64,000 nt of DNA from NCBI GenBank assembly GCA_022575985.1, contig JAKSXM010000137.1:23206001-23270000 (forward strand). Reading direction: 5' to 3'. Position numbers and translations under genes: made by a program. Shown here piece by piece: positions 13,312 to 25,300 of the stretch. The DNA comes from Anagrus nilaparvatae (Eukaryota > Arthropoda > Insecta > Hymenoptera > Mymaridae). Numbering within the stretch: the first letter of the stretch is position 1; the number at the start of each line of letters is the position of its first letter. Under the pieces are notes generated by a model that was not told the DNA's origin, ran no database searches, and saw only the letters and a program-made list of their open reading frames with translations.

Positions 13312-15619
13312 GTAAGTTTTTTAATATAAAATAAATTTGTCATTCGTTTCACTCTTTTTAATTAATAAAAAAAAAAATTTATTTTTTTAACGACGAAATA
13401 TGTCAACAATTATGACGTTTAATTATTTGTGTACATGTAAAAATTTAATATGATTGATTGCTGCACATACATTAAATGATTATTTTATTTTTTGATATTT
13501 CATTCATTTTTTTTGTCAGATGTAAATTTTAATTGTCGTTGGTTATCAAAAAAATGGATTTTTAGTTAATTTTTTCGAAAATACTGCGAAAAAAGCACAT
13601 GTTTTCCCGCCGAGAAAGTAAATAAACAACAAGTTTAAGATCAATTTTTTTAATAAAATTCAATTTTTTTGTAAAAATTAATTCAATATAATAAAAAAAA
13701 GGGTACATTGAACTCTATTAATTAAATTACAAAGTCAATAAAAAAATTTTTATTCATAAAAAAACACTTGTATAACCAAAAAAAAATAATTTTTTATCAA
13801 TTATTACTAATTTAAATAAAAAATATTTTAATAAAAATTTTTTTAACTAAGTAACTTTAGCAAACAAAAGAAATAAAAAAATTCTTGTCAATCAACTTTT
13901 CTTTATATTTTTAAATGTGTAATATATTTTTTTATTTTATCAGTGACAAACGACTGACAGTTCGTGTTACAAACCGATAAGAAATTATATTTGTTAGTTT
14001 ATAATAGTCTAAAAAAAAATAATGTAAATGCTTGTCACGCATATAATACATAAAAATTTAGTTAAATGCAAAAAAAAAAGTGTATTTGATCACTCATTTT
14101 TTTTATTTAGGACGTTGACTCATTAAATAATCATCTTTTGTTGGTGCAAGAAAGAAATTTTCTTTGTATTTTCTTGTTATCATTAAATATTTTTTTAGCG
14201 ATTTTTTGTCATGTTCAAAAGTGATTTTCTTGTCAATGAGATATTTTTAGTAAAGAAGTGCATGTTTTTATTGTTAAACTGACAAAAAAGAAGAATACAA
14301 AGATCAATAAATAAACGGATTGACACGATAAGGATAAAAAGGTGGCTTATGCATTTATGCAACTCGAATGAATAATTGCTTAACTTTTGATGATAATAAG
14401 TCTGTCAAGCACACATTTTTTTCCTGTATACTTCTTTGTACTAAAAAAAAGCTTATTAAATATTAATTATCTAATAAAAAAATTACAATATTTCATAATT
14501 CAATATTTAAATAGATAAAAAAAATTCAGAAGAATAAATAAAACTCTCAATTTAACACAAATTGTCACACTTTATTCGAAAAAAAAAAATTTATACATCT
14601 AATCGATCATTCAAATGTCCACAAGAGCATTTTTTTATGCATCCTATGTGGATGTGTCATGATCACTTGTTATTTTTTTTTGTGTGTAAATAAAACGTGT
14701 ATATTTGATAAATTTCCGCTTTTTTTTATATAGAGACTGATTGGTTTTTTTTATCTATGGCTATTTTTTGATTATATAAAAAAGTGGTTAATCATACAGT
14801 TAATTTGAATAAAAAATTGTTTATCTCTACTGAGAAATAAAATTAATATATTTTTAATTTTAATATTAATGAATTTTTTTTTTTTTTAATTATGTAATCG
14901 AAAATTGATAAGAATTTTTAAATAAAAGAGGTTCTATTTGAATTAATTTTAATACGGTTTCGTAATATCAAAATACAATAGACCTATTTTTGAAAGTTAA
15001 CGTATTTTAAAAACTAGGAAATTTTCCATGCTCAATAAGTAAATTCTATGAAGCTTCAAAAAAAAAAATAAAAGAATCAATCAAATCAATTGAAAGCTCT
15101 TTAAAACAAACCTTTTTTTTCATTCTTTGAAAAGACTCAGATAAAGAAATTACGAGCTTTTATTTTCTAAAAAAACAGTCTTTTAAATAAAATCTTTCTA
15201 AATAATCAAATTTGAATAGACAATTAAAAAATAATACCAAGTAAGCACAAAAAAGGGTCTACCCTTCCTGCAAATAAAAAGCGTTTGATAAAAATTGTAT
15301 GCTATTGATTAAATTAAATTAGAATTCCGTAATAAAGGGATCTGTCAATCATAAATTGATCAAAGAGTTGTTGTGAATATATAAATATTTCTTTTGTTAC
15401 GAAATATTTTAATTTATATTGAGAAAACAACATTTTTTAGAGCCTCGAGGGATTTTTTTATCGGGCGTGTGCATGTTTAATGGATGTGTTTTCTCTTTTT
15501 TTGTTGTTTAAATAGACATCACTGAAATTGTAAAATTATATTAAAAATTTTAGGTCAAAATTTGATAAAATTGATTGAATCAGTGATTAAATATTTAAAT
15601 GTAAAATAAAGAAAATAAA
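13312..15619. other. intronic AT-rich sequence
   Basis: This is the start of the proposed giant intron. I see only A/T-rich low-complexity sequence, no repeats above background and no gene. Confidence 0.5.
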
Positions 15620-15635
15620 TACACTGTAAAAAGTA

Positions 15636-15865
15636 CACTGTAAAAATTTTTTATTGTGAAATTACAAAAAATGTAATGGAAATAAATTTCATGAGCAAAA
15701 GTTTTGTAAAAGTTACAAAACAACAGATTTGTAAAATCACAAACATAATTTTGTATTTTCACAAAAGTAATTGTGTGATTTTAATATACAAAATATTTGT
15801 AAAATTACATTTTAAAAATATATTAAAAAAATTTTTTTTGAATTTCTATAATTTTTAACCACATA

Positions 15866-15901
<36 letters not shown>

Positions 15902-16721
15902 TTAGATTTTGAGTAAACATACTGTAGGTATAATATATTATATGATTAAATTTTATTTTATTAATTTTTTTAATATTTTTTATTTGCCACGACCGGTATG
16001 CGAACCCGAGACCGCTGCTTATCAGCTTCACGACTTACCACCATGCTAAAGAAGAGTTGGCAATATATATTTTTAAATTATGGGTTTGATACTTCTTTTG
16101 ATTTATCATGTTTTTTTTCGTAAATTTTAATATTATTTTTAAGCATTTGATTTTTATAAACTAAAAACAATCTAATTATTATTTAAAAATTAAAAAAATA
16201 AAATTATTACCTCTTGCTAATTAAAATATATTTATAACGAAAAATGAATGCGATTTCACCTCGGTAGTTAATTTACGTGAATTTGAGCCATTTTTTATTT
16301 TTGGTCCAGGTTCGTATTAATAAGAGTTCTATTGCATTGACAGCCCATTTTTCATAGTAAAATTATGGAAAAAATATTATATTTATATATCAACCATACT
16401 GGGAATAAATTTTTTTTATTAACTTTAAAATTTTGCAAATTAATTAAATTAGAATTGGTCTTTACGAACAAAGATGTTAACATCTAACGATAAATTCTTA
16501 GATTTATTTAAAATTTTGATTTTGAAAGAACTAAAAGCGGAAATTTTATTTCTCATCTCTTTTTTAATTTGAGTATCAGGCTTGTAAGTTTACAAAATCT
16601 TTTAGGGAATCACAAAGAAATTTTATTTTTCAATAACATTTGTGATTTTGCAAGCGCTTTGTATTTTTACAAAACTTATACTATGTAAATTTTTTTAAAA
16701 TCACAAAAAATTTTTACAGTG
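15636..16721. mobile_element. CACTG-ended element (type A), nested in type B
   Basis: This 1086-bp element has terminal inverted repeats CACTGTAAAAATTTTT (15636 onward) and AAAAATTTTTACAGTG (ending 16721). Its TA target duplication (15634-15635 and 16722-16723) lies inside the type B left terminus, so the insertion is unambiguous. Both arms carry blocks of the TTGTGATTTT / AAAATCACAAA kind. It holds a 30-T run (15870-15899) and a tRNA-like segment (15984-16063). No transposase frame is visible, and the 60-codon frame near its left end is low-complexity. It is younger than the type B copy it interrupts. Confidence 0.75.
15984..16063 (-). pseudogene. tRNA-like sequence (degenerate tRNA or SINE head)
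   Basis: Read on the minus strand, this 80-nt segment begins TTGCCA and ends TGGCAA, which pair as an acceptor-like stem. It contains an A-box-like TAGCATGGTGG, a B-box-like GGTTCGCATACC with a 7-base T-loop TTCGCAT, and a T-stem with one mismatch. The anticodon arm does not fold properly, so a functional tRNA is unlikely. It lies inside the type A mobile element. Confidence 0.5.
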
Positions 16722-17374
16722 TAACTTTCTAAGACTTACAAAAAAAATAGAATTTTTTCGAAAAATTAGTGAATTTTCAAAAAATTCGAGAATTCTCGAT
16801 TTTTTTTTGTGATTTTACGAAAAAAGTTGTATATTCACAACTATTTTTCGGGAGTTTACAACTGTTTTTTGAAAATTTTCGAGAAAAAAAATTGTAAATT
16901 ATTAATTTTTTTTGCGAATTCAAAAAAAAAAATCGAGAATACTCGAATTTTTTGTTAATATACTAAATTTAGTAAATAAACGATTTTTTTCGAATATTTA
17001 CAAATTTTTTCGAAAATTTACTAATTTTTCGAAAATGTTCTAATTTTTTTGTTAATATAAGAAAGTTACTTTTTACAGTGTAATTATTATTGCATATTTA
17101 TTTTTTTAAAATCAATTTCTTTGATATTATCGTTAAGATTTGAAGATTTTCATTTATGTTGAATAGATAGGTGACGGATGAGATGATTTTTAGGATAAAT
17201 TCAACTATTCATAAAAAAAGTTCACTCGCTATATTCTTAACTTCACCAATATATTTTTTTTAAGTTTAATACAAATTATTAACGAATTTTTAAGATATGC
17301 AATATTTATAATTAAATAAATCTTTATAATATAGTTTTTACTTTCATGTATGACAAAAGCATTGACAAGAAATC

Positions 17375-17456
17375 AAAAGAAATTAGAGAAAGGTGGAGCC
17401 AATAAGCTTAATCAATAGTTAAGAATAGTAGTTTTATGTATACATATTTTATTGAT
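17375..17456 (-). ncRNA. candidate small RNA downstream of copy 4 promoter
   Basis: About 24 bp beyond the copy 4 TATA the minus strand reads ATCAATA and later TATTGAT, which could pair as a 7-bp terminal stem. It has no T4 run until 17375-17378, giving about 80 nt. There is no snoRNA box pair or known family that I can identify. The call rests only on promoter placement and the terminator. Confidence 0.2.
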
Positions 17457-17480
17457 GCCAGTATACGCGTACGAAGCCTT

Positions 17481-17515
17481 TATATACCTTTCTAAAACCA
17501 TTTCATTTGCGAGAA
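17481..17515 (-). promoter_or_regulatory. PSEA-like box + TATA, copy 4
   Basis: TATATA 17481-17486, 12 bp, CATTTCATTTGCGAGAA 17499-17515. One substitution from the consensus box. Leftward orientation, with predicted start near 17456. Confidence 0.55.
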
Positions 17516-20500
17516 AATATAGTTACTACTTTGATTACATACATGATCTATTTTTACAAAATAAAATTCATTGATTAAACATAAAAAAGTAAAAAACTAG
17601 TATACATAATATGAATAATTATTGAAATGCGTTAATAATGCATCTATTAATATTTGCAGATGATAATAATAATGATACATATAGTAGTATATATACGAGC
17701 AGGTGTTTATATTATATGCCTTTTAAATGCAGCTGTTATTATTATAACATACAGATTATTAATACAGGTGTATTATGCATTATTTTGGATTTTGCAATAA
17801 TAATCAGAATATTATTATTTCCAATAGATTATATTATTAAATTTATCATATATGATACACCCCTTTAATTTTTATTTAATTTTTCCTTTTTATATTCTAT
17901 ACTTGTCCATCATATTAAGGAAAATTCTTTATTTAAAGGATGATGTACATACATTTAAAAAATTTATCATCTTTTCTCATGTACGTTAATTAATCTTAAA
18001 ATGACTATGTATTTATTCATTATTCAAAATCATATTTATAATAAACTTGTCAACCATTTTTTTATATAAAAATAGACAAAAAGAATGAGTTTAATTAATT
18101 TAAAATTTATATATCTATCTCTTTTTATCGGTATATTATAATCATTGACATGAGTAGATTTTATGCTTTGTGCATTTCAAAATTTCCAATTGAATGCTAG
18201 CATAAAGAGCATCATTAATTCGTTTATTGTTGTTTAAATTTATAATAAAAATTAGTTATTTTTAATAAAGAATTATTTAGTTAAAATATTTACGAATTTG
18301 ATTAGGTATGTTTGATTTGGAAAAGCTAGAAAATTACATTAATTTAGTTCGTTTTCTGTTAATGTAATCATTGAGCTGTTATGTAATGAAATTATTATTG
18401 TTTAATTTATTATAAATATTTTCTTTAAAAAATTTGATTTATTGCCTTTTTATTATCATGCTTGATATGTTTTATTTAAAAAATATTAAATTCATCAAAC
18501 ATTCGTTATTAAATGTCAAAATATTTGATTTAAATTTTTATTTTTTTTACCTTAAATGGAAAAATACCTGAAATAAATAAATTTCCAAAATTTACTTTTT
18601 TTTGATAAAATTTTAATTATTTTGCGTGATTTTATGTAATTAATGTCAATTTCGTAATTGATTGATTTATAATTTTGTTTTTTTTCGTATTTATATTTGT
18701 ATTGAGTTTTTGTTTTATTTAAAAAGTGTTTTATTTTTTATTCTGGAAATGATACAAAAGGAATAGAATTTTTGGGGTTTGAGTAGATTTTGGTTTTGGT
18801 AGATCTAGGAAGAATTTCTTGTGAAATTTAAAAGGAAATCTTAACATGTGATTTTTTAGCCCAATCAATAGGGTCTCTAACATCAAATATTCGACCTGTT
18901 TAAATTTTTTTATTTTTGATTATAAATAGAGCAGAAAATTTAGTAAGACAAAAATAATTTTATTATTTGAATATTTTGACTTGGAAATCAATTGATCATC
19001 ATTAAAAAATTCTAAAATCGTCGCAAACAGAAGCCACTTTAAAAAATGTTTATAACGCGTGATTCGCAAGAAAAAATTTTCGTAACATTAATTTTGATTC
19101 GTCTCTTTCTACATCATAAAAATTTATAAAACTTTTATTTTATATATAAAATATAAATAAATGAATATAAACTAAAAGACAAACACGAAGAGTGACAGAT
19201 GTCTCTCGTCCGAGACAAACAGATTTTAACTTTTTCTTCGTTCAGCTAATATTAAAAAAGTAAAGAAAGAAAGAGAAAACAAATAAATAATTTTTAATAT
19301 TTAACCGAACAGTAGCAAGTTTTATAATATTTAAAACTAAAATAGAACATTGAGTCAGTTGATTAATGCGCTTATTTGCAAAGACACACACAACAAAAAT
19401 TCGTCCATCAAAAAAATTTTTTTATGATGATGTTTTGTCAGTAATAATAATAAATTTCAAAATATAAAACGTCTTAGAAAATTATAAACTGCACTTAATT
19501 AAATATTTTTTCTTCACGCATTTTAAAAAAATTAATTATTTTACGGTTTAATGTCTTTTGATGTAAATTAAAAAATTTTTTTTCACTTTATATTTACTCT
19601 ATATTAATTTATTTTATAGATAATTCAAGGTCTTTCTGTATACTAAATTTTATCGCCTTTTTTTTATGTCTAAAAATAAATACAGTCATCTTATGTCATT
19701 AATAAAAATTTCTTATTTCCGATAAAAAAAAAAAAGATGAATAAGAAGCTATCAATCACTCTAATATGCGTGCTGGAATATAATTACTAAAATTACGCAT
19801 AATCATTCTCTCTTTATTATAATTTGACCAAATTTTAACGATTAAAAATATTTATTTAAAAAAATGTTTGCAAAAATTTTATATTTAAATAAAAGAAATA
19901 TAAAAAAAAATACTTTGACACTTGAGGCGCCACATCAATCAAAACTGTACGCTTGCCAACTTGACAATCTTTTATACAAAAGTGTATATAAAACTCAAAC
20001 ATTTTAAAATGAATCCTTTCATAAAAAAATATTTTCTTACAAAACCATGATAAACATTATAAATAAACGTCATAAAAATAAAATTTATATTTTATTATGG
20101 CGGGTAATTTAAAATGTTCTGCCATCATTACATTAAAGAAATGATACGTTTTATTAATAAAATATTTCTTTATTTTCTATGCTATATTATTAAAATTAAC
20201 CTAAATATATATAAAATTGATATTATAAATTTTTTTTTGATTGATTGTGGACTTCCGGAATTATGTTTGAATTTTATTTAATAATTTTTTACCGATTAAA
20301 ATGCTGTAATTTATTATAGTTATACTGTTTGACCACTTGTTAATCTGATATATAATTGAGAATCAACCGTTAGGTACTGTGTAATTTTCATTTTATAAAT
20401 TTATGTATTAGTAAGTATATATTTAAGCACTTGTATGTGGTATTCAGGCACGGTTTTCTTCGGTTTAAACATTTTGGCTCCAGATAATTTTAAAAATTTT

Positions 20501-21143
20501 ATCATATTTTCAGATATTAGGGTAATTTATTTAAAATGAGTCTCTTTGTAGAAAAATTTGGTCCGATATTCAAAAAATGTTTGAACTCTGGCTTCTAGAG
20601 CAATCCTATCTAAATTCGTATTTCGACATAATAAGCCAGAGATTCAACTTTACATTAAATAACACGATACATACTAAACCGAAGCTAAAAATATGAATTC
20701 AAACATATAATATGATAACGTTAAAAGCAATAATGTTTACTTAAACATTAAATAAATGAGACGTTTTTAAATATGACGATTATAACACAAGACATTTTAA
20801 AAACGAGTTTAAATAGCAGGTGCTTATGTGTATAAAATTTAGATTATCATTTGGCACTTATAAAAGAAATAAACTTTGCTAAATATACCTAAACGTTTTA
20901 TAAATTATCAAAAAATGAAAAAGAGAGAGTGAGATGGAAAATAATAAATACAGGACTTATTAATTAATTAATGATGAGTTACGAGTTAAATTTTAACAGC
21001 TGACGCTATTAAAAGTTGGATTTCTTTAAACTCTGGCCATCCGGTCATCATTTTATTATAAATATATTTGACTTGCGACTGCTACGACTGAGCTTTTTTT
21101 AATATTTAAATGACATGTATTTTTGAATTTATGCATTTTAAAT

Positions 21144-21168
21144 ATTTTATTTTTTGTTTCAGGTGAGT
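21144..21168 (+). other. recursive-splice-type junction 1
   Basis: A T-rich tract runs directly into TTTCAG|GTGAGT, with the junction between 21162 and 21163. Acceptor and donor abut with zero exon length, the ratchet-point structure known from long Drosophila introns. A second donor, GTAAGT, lies at 21214-21219, so a 51-nt exon could also be defined. If that exon followed the 13311 donor, the frame would stop at the third codon (TAA). It lies 7.9 kb after the proposed first exon. Confidence 0.5.
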
Positions 21169-22326
21169 ATTAAACATCAACAGCTTGTGACATTTAATTA
21201 TAATCAAAATTAAGTAAGTTTATATTTAAGTTTAAATATTTATATATGATGAAGATTTTTAATTTTTCAATTATTTTATGGGGTTTTTTGCAATTTAGTC
21301 GATAGTCTCAAAATTTTTCATTTCAGTTCCCTTAAAATCTCTTTACAAAATTTAATTACAGTCGGAAGACCTGACTAAAACGGAAGCCAAAAAAAACTTA
21401 AAAATCTTGATCTTATATATAAAAACTAGTCAATCAAGTATATTAATTAAAATTGACAAAAAAAAAATTTTATATAAAAAAAAAAAAAGAATTTTTATTG
21501 ATTTTTTATGTATATAATAAATTTGTATATGTGATATTTATGAATGCTTTTTATTCATAATAATAACTCATTTGATATATCAATACATTAAAATTTTTCA
21601 ATGCTAAACTCATAAATTCTTTTTTTTTTAATTACTTATTATTTAAAGACACAAAACTTGTTATAATATGCATTTATTTACGTAATTATGACTTCTAATA
21701 AGTCTTACTTTATTTTATCGATAAACAATGAGACACAAGGTGCATTAACCTACACCGGTTTTTTATAATAATTGTTTTAAATAAATTATGTACTCGTTAC
21801 TTATTTTTACGTAAGTTTAATAAAATTGATAATAAATCAAAATTTATTTAATGATGATTTTATGTATACTTGTAGTGGTACAAGGAAATATTTAATTGAC
21901 ATGTGAAAATCGATCATTTCCTTTTTGTTATAATTGTTTAATTAAAAATAGGTATATAATATAATATTACACCCATCTGATGATAATTTTGTTAGGCTTT
22001 GTTTATATTCAATTACGTCATTTATCTATAGTTTATGTTTTGATAATGTATTATGTATCTTATATTGTGTTAATTGTCGAGGATTGGTTTATGGAGCTAA
22101 GTTAATAATTTCTTCAGTCTGATTAGTTATTTCGGTGAGGATCCAAAATTTAATGATTTTTTAGATTAGGGTATTAGGCATATATGCAAATAAATAAATA
22201 ATTTTTCATGGAAATTTTACTTAAATTATTTGGTATTTTCCTGTAATTTATTTTTTTGTTTGCCTGCTGTCGTATCAGTAAAAATAAAGTCTTGATTTAG
22301 TGGAATATTTTTATTTTTGATATAAT

Positions 22327-22361
22327 TTCTCGCAAGTGAAATGACTCCGCGTAGCTATAAA
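22327..22361 (+). promoter_or_regulatory. PSEA-like box + TATA, copy 5
   Basis: TTCTCGCAAGTGAAATG (22327-22343, exact consensus), 12 bp, TATAAA (22356-22361). Orientation is rightward. The predicted start, about 22386, is followed almost at once by a T4 (22393-22396), with the next at 22487-22490. Any product would be tiny, or about 100 nt if the first T4 is read through. Confidence 0.55.
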
Positions 22362-22399
22362 TAACTATTAAATAACAGCGAGATATTTAAAATTTTAGA

Positions 22400-25300
22400 T
22401 ATATTCCAATATAGTACTGTCAAGTAATTTATAGAAATTGTGTATTAATAATAAATAAATAATAAATTACGATTGGTAAATCAAGATTTTGAGTTAGAGT
22501 TTTTAAATTTATTTTTTCAGTCTAAAAACTATTTTATTAATTTTTTATTTATGATATTATAATATCATAACGAGTATGGTTACGTTAATTACTGGGGTTG
22601 GCTTACAGCGAGGTTGGTTGAGTTGAATTATTTAGTTGAATTCGAATGTTAATAAAAATTTTCGTATATCTAAAAGGTAGTTAACTTTGGGATCGTAGGA
22701 TATTTGACTATTTTTACACAACTGTATTCGACTAAAAATTAAAATTTCAAATATAAAACTACATTTTTTTCAATTTCTGGAACTGTTTCTTTAATTTTAA
22801 AAAATTAATTTATTTTCTAAATAGTCAGTTATTCATTTTTACTAAACCATCAAATTCAGTAACAATTTGGACTTATTTTAGATTAAATATTATAAATTCA
22901 AAGCAGGCAATTTACGAGTGAAAACTAACCCAAACTAGCTTCAATCTTGTCCATTTCTAAAGTATTTTTTAACCACCCATCCAAACAACCTTCTATATTC
23001 AACCTACCAGGCTAATATAGCCATAAAAAATTAAAATAAATAAAAAATTAAAAAAAAAAAAAATTAAATGTCAACAACGAATATCATCATCATTATTATT
23101 ATAAATAAATGCATATATAACGAAGATGTCTATTTGAATTGTCACGATCATCAATTATTATTATTTTATATATATTTTTTTTACTGTTTTTAAATATATA
23201 TAAATTTGATTGATGGGGAAAGAATCGATCGTATGACATGGATGCAAAACTTGATTTTTTTATTTTAAACTCTCGCATATTATCATTCGTCATGTAATTG
23301 CATACTCTATTATATATAAAAGAGTAAAAAAATTATTTCTGATAAGGAAAATTTAGATATAATAATCATGTTTTTATAATACAGACATTGTAAATTAAAT
23401 CAAGATAAAAAAAAAAGAACAAGGATCAAAAAATTCAGAAATTGATTTTATGTCAGTTGCAATTCATTTACATTATAAATACTTAATCAAAATCTATTTA
23501 AATAGGATTTTTTTTATTAAAAAATAAAGCTACGTTGGTGGGTGTCCTTGAAAATATTTATTTTTAAAATGTCAATCAAGTATAGATCAAGTCAAAATTA
23601 TTTAGCTTCTTGAAGCGAAGTAAGTTTATGCAAAGAACAGGATATTTTTTTGATTATCCTAAAATTATCCGGGCGAGCGTCCGGCTTTATTTTAGTAGAA
23701 AAAAAAGTATCGAATTGCTTGTATTTTTTAAATATTAAAAATGTCGTCAATTTTTAAGAAATTCGAAACTCTAAATTAAATGTTTTAATATTGGCAGCTG
23801 TTTGATACTAAAGAAATTTTATTCATGACACTGCATTAACAAATAAACCATTTTACAAGATGAGTGTATAATCAAAAAATTAAAAGATTTAAACACATGC
23901 AATATAACTTTTTTTAGTCTATATATATTTTTTTAACGATTGACATGAAATGAATATTTTTGCAAAGTCACTTTTTTTGTTGGAACTTTTATTCGTCGGT
24001 ATACTTTTTGTTATTAAAAAATATATATATAAGAGGTTTTGTTGTCGATTTGTAATATATCGATTATTATTACTAAGAAATTGACATACTGATGATGATC
24101 ATGATGAAAATGATAAATAACACACGTGACTTTTATACCTCAAAAAAATTAGTTATTTTTCTTTTGAAATTTTTGATCTTTTTGCAATTTATAAAAAATG
24201 ATGATCCTCATTTTTTTTTTTTTCTGAACTAATAGTTTTTTTTTTTTTTAATAGAAATTTCGTGTTGCATTAAATAAATTAATGGTCAAATATATATAAA
24301 GAATTTTTCTGTGTGACGAAACTTTGACATAAATTTATAATCATAATATAAAGTTGTATAATATTGAGGAGGAGACACGAAATAAAATGTGTGTACCTTT
24401 TTTTGATTTACTTTGATTTTTGTAAAGAAAAAAAATTGATCTGTCGAAAAATGAAATATATATTGAATTGTTAAAATTATATTTGCTTTTCAGTAATAAA
24501 AAAGTATCAATTGCAAATTTATTTTAACTTTTTGTTGTGTAAATAATTATAATAAAAAATCTTTAATTTTTTGACATATATTAATTTAGATTTTTTTTTT
24601 TTAGAATTTTTCTAAAATGCAAAAAATATATATTTTATTTTATTCTTTTTAAAAGTATGTATAATGTGGGAAATGAGTATATTATATGAGTTGGTTTGTT
24701 AAATTTTTTGAAAAATTAAGGTCAAGATGAATGCATACGATTTTTGAATACAGAAATAAATCTGTCAGTCGGTTTTCTAGTATGCTGGTACTTTTTGTGT
24801 CCAAAATATCTACCTTTGCTGGTTTAAAAAAGCCCATTTTCGATAAATATTGATATTTTACAGTTTGCTTAAAATTCAGTAGAATAATATTTTTTAGTAA
24901 CTGCCAGTAAAGGAAATATTTCCAAAAAAATATTTTCGCGACTAGCTCAAAAAATTGCAATTTTTCGGCAATTTGGGCTAAATTTGACCCATTAACATTA
25001 GAAGAAAAAAAAAATTCACAGAACATCTCATATACACATTAAATATATACATCGAGTGAAAGATCGATAGGGCTACTTCGTGACTGACATTCCATCAATC
25101 AGCTTTTATATATAAAAATCTCCCCCTTTTATATTTGCTTTTCATCATTACGCGGGGGTATAACCTGTAAATTTCTCTCCCTTTTCATAATATAAACTTT
25201 GATGAAATAGCTTTCCTTTTGTCGATCATTCCTTGTAATATACACGTGTTAGTCTGTATAATATAATAAAAATTTTTTTAGAAAATCTTTTACTATATTT

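Larger units (their letters stand above)
15622..17080. mobile_element. CACTG-ended MITE (type B), interrupted by a second element
   Basis: The outer element begins CACTGTAAAAAGTA (15622-15635), resumes at 16724 with ACTTTCTAAGA, and ends AAGTTACTTTTTACAGTG (17063-17080). It is flanked by TA on both sides (15620-15621 and 17081-17082). Without the insert it is about 371 bp and largely palindromic, with repeated TTTCGAAAA blocks. It matches the uninterrupted copy at 43681-44135. Terminal inverted repeats plus TA duplication fit a non-autonomous Tc1/mariner-superfamily element. No transposase is present. Confidence 0.75.
17083..21142. other. intronic AT-rich sequence
   Basis: No gene is recognised. 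It contains one PSEA/TATA copy (17481-17515). The 76-codon frame at 17638-17868 is rich in I, Y, N and T and has no motif. Otherwise low-complexity. Confidence 0.5.

Noticed and set aside
21056..21090. TTTGACTTGCGACTG resembling the PSEA-like box
   Set aside because: No TATA at the 12-bp position and a degraded box end.
24682..25026. 114-codon minus-strand open frame
   Set aside because: No domain or motif, F/L/K/N-rich, no splice or promoter context. Most likely chance or repeat-derived.
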